A stretch of DNA of 34,302 nucleotides from Demequina sp. (GCF_024642165.1 NZ_JAHEBP010000009.1:1-34302); one strand, 5' to 3'. Shown: positions 10,114 through 20,861, counted from the stretch's first letter. Notes: generated by a model not told the origin, from the sequence alone. Translations and numbers: made by a program.

Positions 10114-11595
10114 CTATTCTGACGGCTCCGGAAGGGTGCCGTCGCCAGAACCGCCCGGGTCGGTCGAGGAGCCCGCGTCGCCGTAGTCCACCGCGGTGTT
10201 CGCCGCGAGGGTCACGTCGATCTCCTGGGAGCCGCCGTCGCGTTCCACCGTGAGGGTCACGACGTCGCCGGCGGACTTGGCGCGGATCGCGACCACCAGC
10301 TCGTCGCCGCGGGTGATCGGACGGCCGTCGATGGCGGTGATGACGTCGCCCTCCTGGACGCCCGCCGCCTCGGCGGGGCCGCCTGCGGCGACGCCTCCGG
10401 TCTGCGCCACCTGGACGCCCTCGCCGGTGTAGCTGCCGTCGATGACGACGCCCACGACGGGGTAGGTGGCGGCCCCGGTCGCGATGAGCTCCTCGGAGGT
10501 GGTGCGAGCCTGGTTCGACGTGATGGCGAATCCCAGACCCACCGAGCCGGCCTGTGCGGAGCCTGAGGTGGGCAGCGCGGCGATGGCCGAGTTGATGCCG
10601 ATCACCTCACCCTGCGAGTTGAGGAGCGGGCCGCCGGAGTTGCCCGGGTTGATGGCAGCATCGGTCTGGATGGCGTCGATGTACGCGCTCGAGCTGGCGT
10701 CGCCGGCGGTCACCGGACGGTGCAGCGCGGAGACGATGCCGGTGGTGACGGTCGACTGGAGGCCGAGCGGTGAGCCCACGGCGATGACGTCGTCTCCCAC
10801 CACGAGCGCGTCGGAGTCACCCAGCACCAGCGGGGTGAGCCCGGTCTTGTCGATCTTCACGACCGCGAGGTCGTAGTCGGCGGTGGCACCCACCACCGTG
10901 CCCTGGTACTCGGCTCCGTCGCTCATGACCACCGTGACCGTGTCGTTGTCCGAGCCGTCCACCACGTGGTTGTTCGTGAGGATGTAGCCGTCCTCGCGGA
11001 TGATGAAGCCCGAACCCTCGCCCGCGGTCCGGCCGCCCTGGACGTTCTCGATCGACACCACCGACGGCAGCGCCGCCGCCGCGATCGCGGCGACCGTGTT
11101 CTGATCCGTGCGCGCGATGGTCGAGCTGCTCGAGGTGGGCAGCGTGGACCCGGCGGTGGTCGCGGTGCCGGTCGAACCGTCGCCGGCGAACGTGTCGTAG
11201 GCCCACGCGCCGCCGAACCCGGCGCCCGCGCCCAGCACGAGCGCCCCGGCCGCGATCATCGCGACCGTGGAGCGCCGCAGCCGGCCGGGTGAGGGGGTCG
11301 CCGCGCGGTGCGGGGTGCCGAAGGGCGGCTCCGTCGGGGGCAGGAAGGGCGAGGTGTCGCCGGTCGGGGCGTCGCGGCGCGGCTCGACCGACGGCGGGAA
11401 CAGCGGGCTCGGGGGGAGCTCGACGGTGTCGTTGGTGACAGGCGCGTCGTAGGTGGCAGGCGCGGCGTAGGGGGCAGGCGCATCCACCGCGTGCACGGCG
11501 TCGTGGACGTCCACGGAGCCAGGGCCCGGCGCTCCGGCGGTCTCGTGAGTCGAGGAGTCGAGGTCGCGCGGAGGCGCGAACGGGTTGTCGTTCAT
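10114..11595 (-). CDS. htrA: HtrA/DegP-type S1C serine protease with PDZ domain
   Basis: TNNHVVDGS, DYDLAVVKID and AAINPGNSGGPLLN catalytic motifs; C-terminal PDZ region; N-terminal TM segment. Confidence 0.95.
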   Translation of the reverse strand: MNDNPFAPPRDLDSSTHETAGAPGPGSVDVHDAVHAVDAPAPYAAPATYDAPVTNDTVELPPSPLFPPSVEPRRDAPTGDTSPFLPPTEPPFGTPHRAATPSPGRLRRSTVAMIAAGALVLGAGAGFGGAWAYDTFAGDGSTGTATTAGSTLPTSSSSTIARTDQNTVAAIAAAALPSVVSIENVQGGRTAGEGSGFIIREDGYILTNNHVVDGSDNDTVTVVMSDGAEYQGTVVGATADYDLAVVKIDKTGLTPLVLGDSDALVVGDDVIAVGSPLGLQSTVTTGIVSALHRPVTAGDASSSAYIDAIQTDAAINPGNSGGPLLNSQGEVIGINSAIAALPTSGSAQAGSVGLGFAITSNQARTTSEELIATGAATYPVVGVVIDGSYTGEGVQVAQTGGVAAGGPAEAAGVQEGDVITAIDGRPITRGDELVVAIRAKSAGDVVTLTVERDGGSQEIDVTLAANTAVDYGDAGSSTDPGGSGDGTLPEPSE

Positions 11596-11614
11596 CAGGG
11601 CACTTCCCTTGTGG

Positions 11615-12457
11615 CTAGTTGCCGGTCAGGGCATCAGCAAAGACGCCCATCCCGGACATGATGCGGTCGACGAATCCTGGTTCGCCGTCCTGGGGGAAAG
11701 CTGCGGCCACGTCCTCAAGCGTCCCCACCGCGCAGGTGCACGTGAGGGACACCACGATCTCGCCGGCCTGCCAGACGACGGACGCGGGAGAGGTACTGAC
11801 CACAAAGGCGTCGATGCCTTCGACCTCCGCGAGCGGCGCATCGGCCACGTACGCGGAGTTCAGGCGGCCCTGCTGCTCGAGGACCAGGACGGGCTGGCTC
11901 CCCGACAGCAGCCGGGCGACCAGCACGGGAGAGCCATCCGAGGCCTCCCGCACCACCGCCTCGACGGGGACGAATCCACTCGCCTGCCAATCCGGGTGGA
12001 TCCACGCGTTCAACTCGTCCCCGGAGCGCATGCTCTGCGAGTCCAGCTGGACAACGCTCAGCATGCCGTCCTCCGACGATGCCGAAAGCTCGGGGTCGAC
12101 TTCAGCGGGCGCGCCCGCGACGTAGGCCGCGCCCAGCACGGCCACCAGCACGAGCGTGACCGAGAGGGTCAGGATCACCGGCCGGCGATCGCGTCCGCGC
12201 GCGGCGCGTGCACTGCGCGGATTCTCCTGCTCGGCCATCTGCGCCATCCGCTCGCGGTCGAGCAGCCTGCGCGCAAACGTCATGTCGATGCCCGCCTCCG
12301 AGGAGTTCAGCGCCTCGCGAGCGGCGCGGAGCTCCCGCCACCGCTCGGTGCACTCCGGGCACTCCGAGAGGTGCGCCATCGCCTCCGCGGCCGCCGGCCG
12401 CGAGAGGCGATTGTCGAGCAGATCGTGGATCCGCTCGCCCAGGTGGCGAGCGGTCAC
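11615..12457 (-). CDS. rseA: Anti-sigma factor (zf-HC2/RseA-like), membrane anchored
   Basis: [51 protein letters not shown]-x3-C-x2-C motif, one TM segment, overlaps the sigE stop. Confidence 0.85.
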   Translation of the reverse strand: MTARHLGERIHDLLDNRLSRPAAAEAMAHLSECPECTERWRELRAAREALNSSEAGIDMTFARRLLDRERMAQMAEQENPRSARAARGRDRRPVILTLSVTLVLVAVLGAAYVAGAPAEVDPELSASSEDGMLSVVQLDSQSMRSGDELNAWIHPDWQASGFVPVEAVVREASDGSPVLVARLLSGSQPVLVLEQQGRLNSAYVADAPLAEVEGIDAFVVSTSPASVVWQAGEIVVSLTCTCAVGTLEDVAAAFPQDGEPGFVDRIMSGMGVFADALTGN

Positions 12458-13041
12458 GCGCCACCCCGGACCGGGGCACGATGCGCGAGCGACTCGCGCA
12501 GCCGGGCACGAGCGCGGGAGAGCCGAGAGCGGACGGTGCCCATCTTGATGCCGAGCGTCGCGGCGATCTCCTCGTACGACAGGCCCTCGATGTCGCTCAG
12601 CACCACGGCCGCCCGGTACTCCGGCGGAAGGTCGGCGAGCGCCTCGATGATGTCGTCCCCGAGGTTGGACATGTCGAACGCGTCCTCGGGCTGTCCCGAC
12701 CGCTCGTGGCGGTCGAAGCTGTCGGAGGTCGCAACCGCCACATCGTCATCCGCCATGAAGTCGAAGCGGATGCGCTTCTTGCGGCGCATGCGGTCGAGGA
12801 ACAGGTTGGTGGTGATGCGGTGCAACCAGCCCTCGAACGTGCCGGGCTTGTACTGCGACAGGGAGTTGAACACGCGGACGAACACGTCCTGCGTGAGGTC
12901 CTCGGCATCGTGCTGGTTGCCGGTGAGGTGGTAGGCCAGGCGGTACACGCGCGCCGAGTGGTCCTCGACGATGCGCTCCCAGGTCAGTTCGGGCGCGGAA
13001 GCGTGCGCGATCTCGGCGGCCTCAATGGTCGTCTCAGTCAT
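12454..13041 (-). CDS. sigE: ECF RNA polymerase sigma factor, SigE type
   Basis: [72 protein letters not shown]: sigma-70 region 2. [30 protein letters not shown]: region 4. ATG at 13041 with RBS AGGAGGGG. Confidence 0.95.
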   Translation of the reverse strand: MTETTIEAAEIAHASAPELTWERIVEDHSARVYRLAYHLTGNQHDAEDLTQDVFVRVFNSLSQYKPGTFEGWLHRITTNLFLDRMRRKKRIRFDFMADDDVAVATSDSFDRHERSGQPEDAFDMSNLGDDIIEALADLPPEYRAAVVLSDIEGLSYEEIAATLGIKMGTVRSRLSRARARLRESLAHRAPVRGGA

Positions 13042-13069
13042 CGTGCTCCCCTCCTGTTCACATCGGTTC

Positions 13070-13105
13070 AACGGGTTGCGACACATCCATGTTCCCATCG
13101 CAACC
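13070..13105 (-). promoter_or_regulatory. ECF-type promoter GGGAAC-N17-CGTT upstream of sigE, embedded in dyad GGTTGCGA-N16-TCGCAACC
   Basis: Minus strand: GGTTGCGAT GGGAAC ATGGATGTG TCGCAACC CGTT. The dyad occupies 13074-13081 and 13098-13105. Confidence 0.6.
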
Positions 13106-13156
13106 TGAGAGTTCGCTGAGACCGACCTATACGCTGACCACAAAAGAGGAGGCGCG

Positions 13157-13786
13157 ATGGGCACCGAGGCAGCGAACTGGGCGTACGCGGAGGACTTCGT
13201 CGAGGAGGACCGCTTCATCCTCGAGGCGCGCGACGTCGCGGACCAGCTCGGATGCGTGCCGGTGCTGCCGGGCGCCGCGCGGGTGATCGAGGTGCTGGCC
13301 CGCGCCATGCGGGCGACCACGGCGGTCGAGATCGGCACGGGCGCGGGGGTGTCCACCGCCTACCTGCTGCGCGGGATGGCACCCGCGGGCGTGGTCACCA
13401 CGATCGACGTCGAGCCCGAGCACCATCAGGCGGCGAAGCGGACGCTTGCCAAGGGAGGCTTCGCGCCGGAGCGGGCGCGAATGATCACCGGCCGAGCGCT
13501 CGACGTCCTGCCGCGCCTCACCGACGCCGGCTACGACATCGTCCTCATCGACGCACGCAAGTCCGAATATCCCGCATACCTGGAGCACGCGCTGCGGCTG
13601 CTGCGTCCCGGCGGGCTGGTGCTGATCGACAACGCGCTGTGGCACGGTCGGGTCCCGGACCCCGCTCAGCGGGACAAGGACACCACGGCGGTGCGCGAGA
13701 CGCTCAAGGCGGTGCGGGAGGACGAATCGCTCACGATCGCCCTGATGACCGCCGGAGACGGGCTGCTCGCGGCGATCAGGTCGTAG
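13157..13786 (+). CDS. O-methyltransferase family 3, divergent from sigE
   Basis: [32 protein letters not shown]...[24 protein letters not shown] motif. Same position as the O-methyltransferase next to mycobacterial sigE. RBS AGAGGAGG. Confidence 0.9.
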   Translation: MGTEAANWAYAEDFVEEDRFILEARDVADQLGCVPVLPGAARVIEVLARAMRATTAVEIGTGAGVSTAYLLRGMAPAGVVTTIDVEPEHHQAAKRTLAKGGFAPERARMITGRALDVLPRLTDAGYDIVLIDARKSEYPAYLEHALRLLRPGGLVLIDNALWHGRVPDPAQRDKDTTAVRETLKAVREDESLTIALMTAGDGLLAAIRS

Positions 13787-13795
13787 AACGAAGGA

Positions 13796-13969
13796 TCAGG
13801 CCTGCGGGAGTGCCGCGTGGAGCGCGTCGCCGAGCTGCTGGACCTCGTCCGCGGTGATCTCGACCACCAGACGCCCGCCGCCCTCGAGCGGGACCCGCAT
13901 CACGTAGCTGCGACCCTCCTTCACGACCTCCATGGGGCCGTCACCGGTGCGGGGCTTCATTGCAGCCAT
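13796..13969 (-). CDS. Small conserved actinobacterial protein, DUF3117-like
   Basis: MAAMKPRTGDGPMEVVKEGRSYVMRVPLEGGGRLVVEITADEVQQLGDALHAAL (57 aa); RBS GAGGAGA. Confidence 0.88.
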   Translation of the reverse strand: MAAMKPRTGDGPMEVVKEGRSYVMRVPLEGGGRLVVEITADEVQQLGDALHAALPQA

Positions 13970-14024
13970 CGTGTGGTTCTCCTCGGGTGCATCGCGGCGC
14001 CACCCAAGCGCGGCGCCTCGCACA

Positions 14025-14053
14025 ATTCTACTGCCCGCCCAGACCCGGCCCAA
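14025..14053 (-). promoter_or_regulatory. Candidate housekeeping promoter TTGGGC-N17-TAGAAT for the DUF3117-like gene
   Basis: rc of GCCCAA (14048-14053) and ATTCTA (14025-14030), 17-bp spacer. Confidence 0.5.
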
Positions 14054-14078
14054 ATCCCCGCCTGACGGCCGCCCTGCG

Positions 14079-14807
14079 TCAGCCGCCGTCGCGCGTGAGC
14101 GCCACCACGCGCTCGACCGCCTCCACCGGATCATCGGTCACGTGGATGAGGTCGAGGTCGCTCAGCGCGATCTTGCCGTCCGCCTCGACGGTGTCGCGCA
14201 GCCACTGCACCAGGCCGTCCCAGTAGGAGTGGCCGAGCAGCACGATCGGGAACCGGCGGACGGTGCGCGTCTGGACCAGCGTGAGGCACTCGAAGAGCTC
14301 GTCGAGGGTGCCGAACCCGCCCGGGAGCGCGATGAAGCCCTGCGCGTACTTCACGAACATCGTCTTGCGTGCGAAGAAGTACCGGAAGTTGATGCCCAGG
14401 TTGACGTACTCGTTGACGCCCTGTTCGTAGGGAAGCTCGATACCGAGCCCCACGGAGGTGCCTCCCGCCTCGGCCGCGCCCTTGTTCACGGCCTCCATGC
14501 ACCCCGGGCCGCCGCCCGTGATGACCGCGTAGCCCGCTTCGACCAGCAGGCGACCCACCGTGACGCCCCACTCGTACTCGGGGGAGGACGGAGCCGATCG
14601 CGCGGAGCCGAAGACCGTGATGGCATCGCCGATCTCCGCGAGAGCCCCGAAGCCCTCGACGAACTCCGACTGGATGCGCATCACACGCCACGGGTCCCCA
14701 TGGAGCCAGTCCGCGGTGGCCTGCTCGTCGAGCAGCCGGCCCGACGTCGAGGTGGTGGGGACGTTGCGGCCGCGCAGCAGCACGGGTCCCTTGCGGTACT
14801 CGGTCAT
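14079..14807 (-). CDS. LOG family protein (TIGR00730 Rossmann fold)
   Basis: [17 protein letters not shown]...ITVFGSARSAPSSPEY...ITGGGPGCMEAVNKGAAEAGGTSVGLGIELPYEQ...GFIALPGGFGTLDELFE: GGGxGxME and PGGxGTxxE motifs. Confidence 0.95.
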   Translation of the reverse strand: MTEYRKGPVLLRGRNVPTTSTSGRLLDEQATADWLHGDPWRVMRIQSEFVEGFGALAEIGDAITVFGSARSAPSSPEYEWGVTVGRLLVEAGYAVITGGGPGCMEAVNKGAAEAGGTSVGLGIELPYEQGVNEYVNLGINFRYFFARKTMFVKYAQGFIALPGGFGTLDELFECLTLVQTRTVRRFPIVLLGHSYWDGLVQWLRDTVEADGKIALSDLDLIHVTDDPVEAVERVVALTRDGG

Positions 14808-15931
14808 GATCCTCCTCGGGACGTGAGCCACTCCTCGAGCCCGGCGCGGCACAGCCGGATCTCCTCGACGGGACACCGCTCGTCGTCGTGGTGGGCGAGC
14901 TCCGGGTCCCCGGGGCCGTAGTTCACGGCCGGGATCCCGAGCGAGCCGAATCGCGCGACGTCCGTCCAGCCCTGCTTGGCGCGGGGCTCCGCGACGCCGG
15001 TCGCGGCCACCGCGGCCACGAACTCGCGGGAGAGCGGCACGTCGAGCCCCGGGCGAGCCGCGGCCGATTCATCGGTCCAGACCAGCGACACCCGGCGGCC
15101 TCCCGCCGGCTCGGGAGCGGCGGCGAACGCCTCGTGCACGAACCGCTCCACCCTGGCCTTCGCGGCGTCCAGCTCCCACCGCGGGCTGAAACGGTAATTG
15201 ATGGTCACGGTGCAGGCGTCGGGGATGACGTTGCCCGCGATGCCACCCCGGATGCCCACGGCGTTGAGTCCCTCGCGGAAGACCAGGCCGTCCACCTCGA
15301 CGTCCTCCGGCTGGTGCGCGGCGAGCGCGGCCAGCAGCGGTGCGGCCCCGTGGATGGCGTTGACGCCCTTCCAGGCTCGCGCGCTGTGCGACGCGACCCC
15401 GTGGACGGTGACCTCGGCGCGGAGCGTGCCGTTGCAGCCGCCCTCGATCACGCCCTGCGTGGGCTCGCACAGCACGGCGAAGTCCGCACGGATCAGGTCG
15501 GGGCGCTCACGCGCGAGGCGGCCCAGCCCATTGCGCTCCGCCTCGACCTCCTCCTGGTCGTAGAAGATCCACGTGACGTCGCGGCGCGGGGCGGTGAGCG
15601 CGGCGGCGAGCGACAGTTGGACGGCGATGCCCGCCTTCATGTCGACGGATCCGCGGCCCACGAGCTCACCCTCGGGCGACCACCATCCCGGGACGTTGCC
15701 CGTGATGGGCACCGTGTCGAGGTGGCCGGCGATCGCGACCCGCTGGGCTCTGCCCAGGTGGGTCCGGGCCACGATGGAGTTGCCCAGGCGCACCACGTCG
15801 AGGTGCGCGTGACCGGTGAGCGCCCGCTCGACCGCGTCCGCGATGCGGTCCTCGTTGCCCGATACGGAGGGCATGTCCACCAGCGCCTTGGCAAGATCCT
15901 CGACGGGCGCCGAGAGGTCGAGGTGCGTCAT
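14804..15931 (-). CDS. dapE: Succinyl-diaminopimelate desuccinylase
   Basis: [28 protein letters not shown] and [15 protein letters not shown]20 metal and active-site motifs. Divergent from dapD. Confidence 0.95.
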   Translation of the reverse strand: MTHLDLSAPVEDLAKALVDMPSVSGNEDRIADAVERALTGHAHLDVVRLGNSIVARTHLGRAQRVAIAGHLDTVPITGNVPGWWSPEGELVGRGSVDMKAGIAVQLSLAAALTAPRRDVTWIFYDQEEVEAERNGLGRLARERPDLIRADFAVLCEPTQGVIEGGCNGTLRAEVTVHGVASHSARAWKGVNAIHGAAPLLAALAAHQPEDVEVDGLVFREGLNAVGIRGGIAGNVIPDACTVTINYRFSPRWELDAAKARVERFVHEAFAAAPEPAGGRRVSLVWTDESAAARPGLDVPLSREFVAAVAATGVAEPRAKQGWTDVARFGSLGIPAVNYGPGDPELAHHDDERCPVEEIRLCRAGLEEWLTSRGGS

Positions 15932-15966
15932 GTCGTCAGCCTAGCCACGTACCCTGGGGACATGAC
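15927..15966. promoter_or_regulatory. Divergent dapE/dapD leaderless-type promoter pair within an inverted repeat spanning both start codons
   Basis: GTCATGTC-N24-GACATGAC. Plus: TACCCT-6 nt-ATG (dapD). Minus: TAGGCT-6 nt-ATG (dapE). Confidence 0.6.
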
Positions 15967-16909
15967 TCGACCCGCCTTCGGATTCGGCCTGGCCACCACG
16001 GACTCCCAGGGCGTCGTCCTCGACGCCTGGTACCCCTCCCCCGCGCTCGGCGAGCCCAAGGCGCGGGACGATGCACCGGCCCAACTCAAGGCCGCCGAAC
16101 GCACCGATGACCTCCGCGACGTCCAGATCCGCGTGGTCCGCACGGTCATCGACCTCGACGAGCCGCCCGCAGGGGTCGAGGACGCCTACCTGCGCCTGCA
16201 CCTGCTCAGCCACCGCATCGTCCAGCCGCACGGCCTCAACCTCGACGGACTCTTCGGCGCGCTCACCAACGTGGTGTGGACGTCGGACGGCCCGTGCGCG
16301 ATCGATGGCTTCGAGTTGGTGCGCCTGCGGTACAGGGCGTTCGGCCGCCAGCTCACCGTCTACGGCGTGGACAAGTTCCCTCGCATGGTCGACTACGTGG
16401 TGCCGTCGGGCGTCCGGATCGCGGATGCGGACCGCGTGCGACTGGGCGCGCACCTCGCCGAGGGCACCACCGTCATGCATGAGGGCTTCGTGAACTTCAA
16501 CGCCGGGACCCTGGGCCACTCGATGGTCGAGGGCCGCATCTCCGCCGGGGTGGTCGTGGGAGACGGCTCGGACGTGGGCGGCGGCGCGTCGATCATGGGC
16601 ACCCTCTCCGGCGGCGGCAAGGAGACCATCTCGCTGGGCGAGAGGTCGCTGCTCGGCGCCAACTCCGGGCTCGGCATCCCCCTGGGCGACGACTGCATCG
16701 TCGAGGCGGGGCTCTACGTGACCGCGGGGTCCAAGGTGCTGCTCGTCGGCCAGACGGACGATGACGGCAACCCCGTGATCGTCAAGGCTCGCGAGCTGGC
16801 GGGAAAGGACGGGATCCTGTTCCGCCGCAACTCGCAGTCCGGCGCGCTGGAGGCCGTGCAGCGCCAGGGCAAGGGCGTCGAGCTCAACGCCGCGCTGCAC
16901 GCGAACTGA
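15962..16909 (+). CDS. dapD: 2,3,4,5-tetrahydropyridine-2,6-dicarboxylate N-succinyltransferase
   Basis: [30 protein letters not shown]...[64 protein letters not shown]: left-handed beta helix typical of actinobacterial DapD. Confidence 0.96.
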   Translation: MTRPAFGFGLATTDSQGVVLDAWYPSPALGEPKARDDAPAQLKAAERTDDLRDVQIRVVRTVIDLDEPPAGVEDAYLRLHLLSHRIVQPHGLNLDGLFGALTNVVWTSDGPCAIDGFELVRLRYRAFGRQLTVYGVDKFPRMVDYVVPSGVRIADADRVRLGAHLAEGTTVMHEGFVNFNAGTLGHSMVEGRISAGVVVGDGSDVGGGASIMGTLSGGGKETISLGERSLLGANSGLGIPLGDDCIVEAGLYVTAGSKVLLVGQTDDDGNPVIVKARELAGKDGILFRRNSQSGALEAVQRQGKGVELNAALHAN

Positions 16910-16910
16910 C

Positions 16911-17792
16911 GTGACGCGGCGGCGACGCACCGTCGCCGCGCTGGCGGTGCTTGCGGTCGCCTCGGGCGCGGCGATCTACGGGATCCACCTGTGGGGCCAG
17001 TACGGCGAGCGGATCCTGCCGAGCGAGAGATGCACGGCGACGCTGGGCGAGGACGCCAACACCCTGTCCGCCGAGCAGGCGGGCAACGCGGCGCTGATCG
17101 CCGCGGCCTCGGCGCGGCTCGGGCTGCCGGCACGCGCCGCGACCATCGGCATCGCCACCGCCATGCAGGAGTCCTCGCTGATCAACATCGACTACGGCGA
17201 CCGGGACTCGTTGGGCCTGTTCCAGCAGCGGCCTTCGCAGGGCTGGGGCACCGAGGACGAGATCCTGGATCCCTACTACTCGTCGGACACCTTCTTCGCC
17301 GCGCTCGCGCGGGTCGAGGGGTGGGAGGACATGGAGGTGACCGTGGCCGCCCAGACGGTGCAACGCTCGGCATTCCCCGATGCGTACGCCCGGCGGGAAC
17401 CCGGCGCGCGCCTGTGGGCGTCGGCGCTGCGCGGGTACTCGGGTGCCGCCGCAGTCACGTGCGACGTGGGTGAGGGGGACGGGACCACGGCCCAGGAGTT
17501 CGCGGCGCGCGTGGACCGCGACTTCGGCGAGGGTCGCTACGAGGTGAGCGTGCTGAGCGCAACCTCCGAGGCGATCTGGCTCGACGTGGTTCCCGCGGGG
17601 AGCGACCAGGTGCTGGCAGCGTCGTTCGCGTCCTGGGCAGTCGCGGTCGCCGCCGACGAATCCATCGAGGCGGTCGCCAACGGCGATGCGGGGTGGGACC
17701 GCGAGCAGGGCGCCGGCGTCATCGACGTGCCGCAGCCGGCGGCGGGCATCGCGGTGCGGCTCACGCCCGTGGACCTGACGCCCGAGGGTTAG
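16911..17792 (+). CDS. Secreted/membrane-anchored protein with lysozyme-like (transglycosylase-type) region
   Basis: N-terminal TM VAALAVLAVASGAAIYGIHLWGQYG; ARAATIGIATAMQESSLINIDYGDRDSLGLFQQRPSQGWGT resembles a lysozyme-like catalytic helix. GTG start 1 nt after dapD. Confidence 0.75.
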   Translation: MTRRRRTVAALAVLAVASGAAIYGIHLWGQYGERILPSERCTATLGEDANTLSAEQAGNAALIAAASARLGLPARAATIGIATAMQESSLINIDYGDRDSLGLFQQRPSQGWGTEDEILDPYYSSDTFFAALARVEGWEDMEVTVAAQTVQRSAFPDAYARREPGARLWASALRGYSGAAAVTCDVGEGDGTTAQEFAARVDRDFGEGRYEVSVLSATSEAIWLDVVPAGSDQVLAASFASWAVAVAADESIEAVANGDAGWDREQGAGVIDVPQPAAGIAVRLTPVDLTPEG

Positions 17793-17821
17793 GTCCGGGC
17801 TCCATCGGACCGGGCACCGTC

Positions 17822-17988
17822 AGCGGTGTGGCTGAGTGTCGTTTTGAGACGCGATTCGGCTCAACGGTGTGCCTGAGTGTCGGTCTGCGACGTGGAGTCG
17901 TCTCGATCACCCGGCGTTGACGTGCACCGACACTCAGACACACCGTTGATGGATCTCGGCGCCGAAAGCGACACTCAGGCACACCGCT
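17822..17988. repeat. Intergenic element with four ~20-bp units (A,B direct; C,D inverted) in nested mirror-symmetric arrangement
   Basis: A 17822-17841 AGCGGTGTGGCTGAGTGTCG; B 17863-17883 AACGGTGTGCCTGAGTGTCGG; C 17927-17947 CCGACACTCAGACACACCGTT; D 17969-17988 CGACACTCAGGCACACCGCT. A pairs with D and B with C, one mismatch each. A-B and C-D spacers are both 21 nt. Confidence 0.92.
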
Positions 17989-18048
17989 AGTTCGCCACGT
18001 GGGTGGAACCGGGCTTCAGCGCAGGCCAACGGCGCGCGGCGCGCTCGG

Positions 18049-18336
18049 CTACGCGTCAGTGGTGTCGCGCTTGAGCTTCCTGTACTCGCGCTCGATCCGG
18101 TCCTCCGTGGGGCGGCCCAACCCGGGCAGGAAGGCCGCGGCCGCCGTGAACGCGAGCGCGATTCCCATGCCGAACATCGCCCACACGGGCCAGAAGTAGC
18201 CGCCGCCCGACATCCACCACACCACCGTGAGCATGGTCCACACCACCGCACACACCACGGCGAACCAGTAGAAGCCGGTGCGCGCCTCGACGCGCCGCTT
18301 CGCCTCGCGCCTCAGCGCGTCGTCATCCGTAGACAT
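18049..18336 (-). CDS. 2TM domain-containing small membrane protein
   Basis: MSTDDDALRREAKRRVEARTGFYWFAVVCAVVWTMLTVVWWMSGGGYFWPVWAMFGMGIALAF: 2TM-domain pattern. Confidence 0.85.
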   Translation of the reverse strand: MSTDDDALRREAKRRVEARTGFYWFAVVCAVVWTMLTVVWWMSGGGYFWPVWAMFGMGIALAFTAAAAFLPGLGRPTEDRIEREYRKLKRDTTDA

Positions 18337-18404
18337 CCTGGGCTCCTATCGTCCTAGCCCTCCCCCTCACTCCAGGGTGGCACGCGGACGACGGCGTCGC
18401 AGGC

Positions 18405-19694
<1,290 letters not shown>

Positions 19695-19742
19695 GCTCTC
19701 CCCTTCCAACCGCCAGTCCGGTGCCAGTGCTTGGGTCCCGGT

Positions 19743-20852
19743 TTACAAGCCTTTTGCGAGCCTACTAGATGCCGCAGAGACTTCCGCATCCCCGGCGGTG
19801 AGCGCGATGCGCACGTGCCGCCGGGCCGCCTCGCCGTAGAAGGCCCCCGGAGCCGCCAGGATGCCGCGTCCCGCGAGGAAGTCGAGCGTGTCCCAGCAGT
19901 CCTCGTCTCGGCTGGCCCAGAGGTACAGTCCCGCGTCGGACCCGTCGACGCGGAAGCCCGCGGCCCGCACGGCGGGCAGAAGCGACTCGCGCCGCGCCCG
20001 GTAGCGCTCCTTCTGAGCGGCCACGTGCGCGTCGTCGCCGAGCGCCACCGTCATCGCCGCCTGCACGGGGGCGGGCACGATCATGCCGGCGTGCTTGCGC
20101 GCCTCGAGCAGCGGCCCCACCACGGCCGGGTCCCCCGCGACGAAGGCGGCGCGATACCCCGCGAGGTTGGATTGCTTCGACAGCGAGTAGACCGCCAGCA
20201 CGCCCGCGTGGGAATCGCCGCAGACCCGCGGGTCCAGGATCGACGGCACGTCGCCGTCCGACCAGGAGAGCTCCGCATAGCACTCGTCCGAGGCGACCAG
20301 CGCGCCGATCTCCCGCGCGGCCCCGACCACCTCGGCGAGCCATTCCGCCGAGGCGACGGCACCCGTGGGGTTCGACGGCGAGTTGACCCACACCAGCCGG
20401 ACCGCGGGGTTGCCACGCCAGTCGTCGACATCGTCGGACGCCAGCGGCGTCGCGCCGGCGAGGCGCGCGCCCACGTCGTACGTGGGGTAGGCGGCGCTCG
20501 GGTGAACCACGATGTCACCGGTGCCGAGGCCCAGGTACGCGGGCAGCGTGGCGACCAGCTCCTTGGACCCCACCGTGGGCAGCACCGCCGCCGGGTCGAC
20601 GCCCGGCGCGTGCCGGCGCCGGGCGAACCACGCCGCGACCGCCTCGCGCAGGGCCAAGGTTCCGTGCGTGGTCGGATACCCCGGCGCGTTCGCCGCCGCC
20701 GCGAGCGCCTCGCGGATCACCGCGGGGGTGGGGTCGACGGGCGTGCCGACGGAGAGGTCCACCAGGCCGTCAGGGTGCGCAGCGGCGCGGGCGCGATAGG
20801 GCGCGAGGGAGTCCCACGGAAAGTCGGGAAGCGAGCGCGGGCTGAGGCCCAT
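19743..20852 (-). CDS. dapC: Succinyldiaminopimelate transaminase
   Basis: MGLSPRSLPDFPWDSLAPYRARAAAHPDGLVDLSVGTPVDPTP...SLSKQSNLAGYRAAFVAGDP: class I aminotransferase with PLP lysine; adjacent to fdxA as in mycobacteria. Confidence 0.92.
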   Translation of the reverse strand: MGLSPRSLPDFPWDSLAPYRARAAAHPDGLVDLSVGTPVDPTPAVIREALAAAANAPGYPTTHGTLALREAVAAWFARRRHAPGVDPAAVLPTVGSKELVATLPAYLGLGTGDIVVHPSAAYPTYDVGARLAGATPLASDDVDDWRGNPAVRLVWVNSPSNPTGAVASAEWLAEVVGAAREIGALVASDECYAELSWSDGDVPSILDPRVCGDSHAGVLAVYSLSKQSNLAGYRAAFVAGDPAVVGPLLEARKHAGMIVPAPVQAAMTVALGDDAHVAAQKERYRARRESLLPAVRAAGFRVDGSDAGLYLWASRDEDCWDTLDFLAGRGILAAPGAFYGEAARRHVRIALTAGDAEVSAASSRLAKGL

Positions 20853-20861
20853 GCGCCCGGG

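Noticed and set aside
17693-17982. Small ORFs on both strands (75 and 73 aa) across the repeat, with recurring TVCLSVG peptide
   Set aside because: The shared peptide is the translation of the DNA repeat on both strands; no RBS or domain. Treated as a non-coding repeat.
17822-17988. Possible CRISPR array
   Set aside because: Only four units, two inverted relative to the others, 21-nt and 43-nt spacers, no cas genes in the window.
19740-19765. RamB-like CCTTTTGCGAG upstream of gltA
   Set aside because: Match to the RamB box is too weak and overlaps the 3' end of dapC; insufficient evidence.
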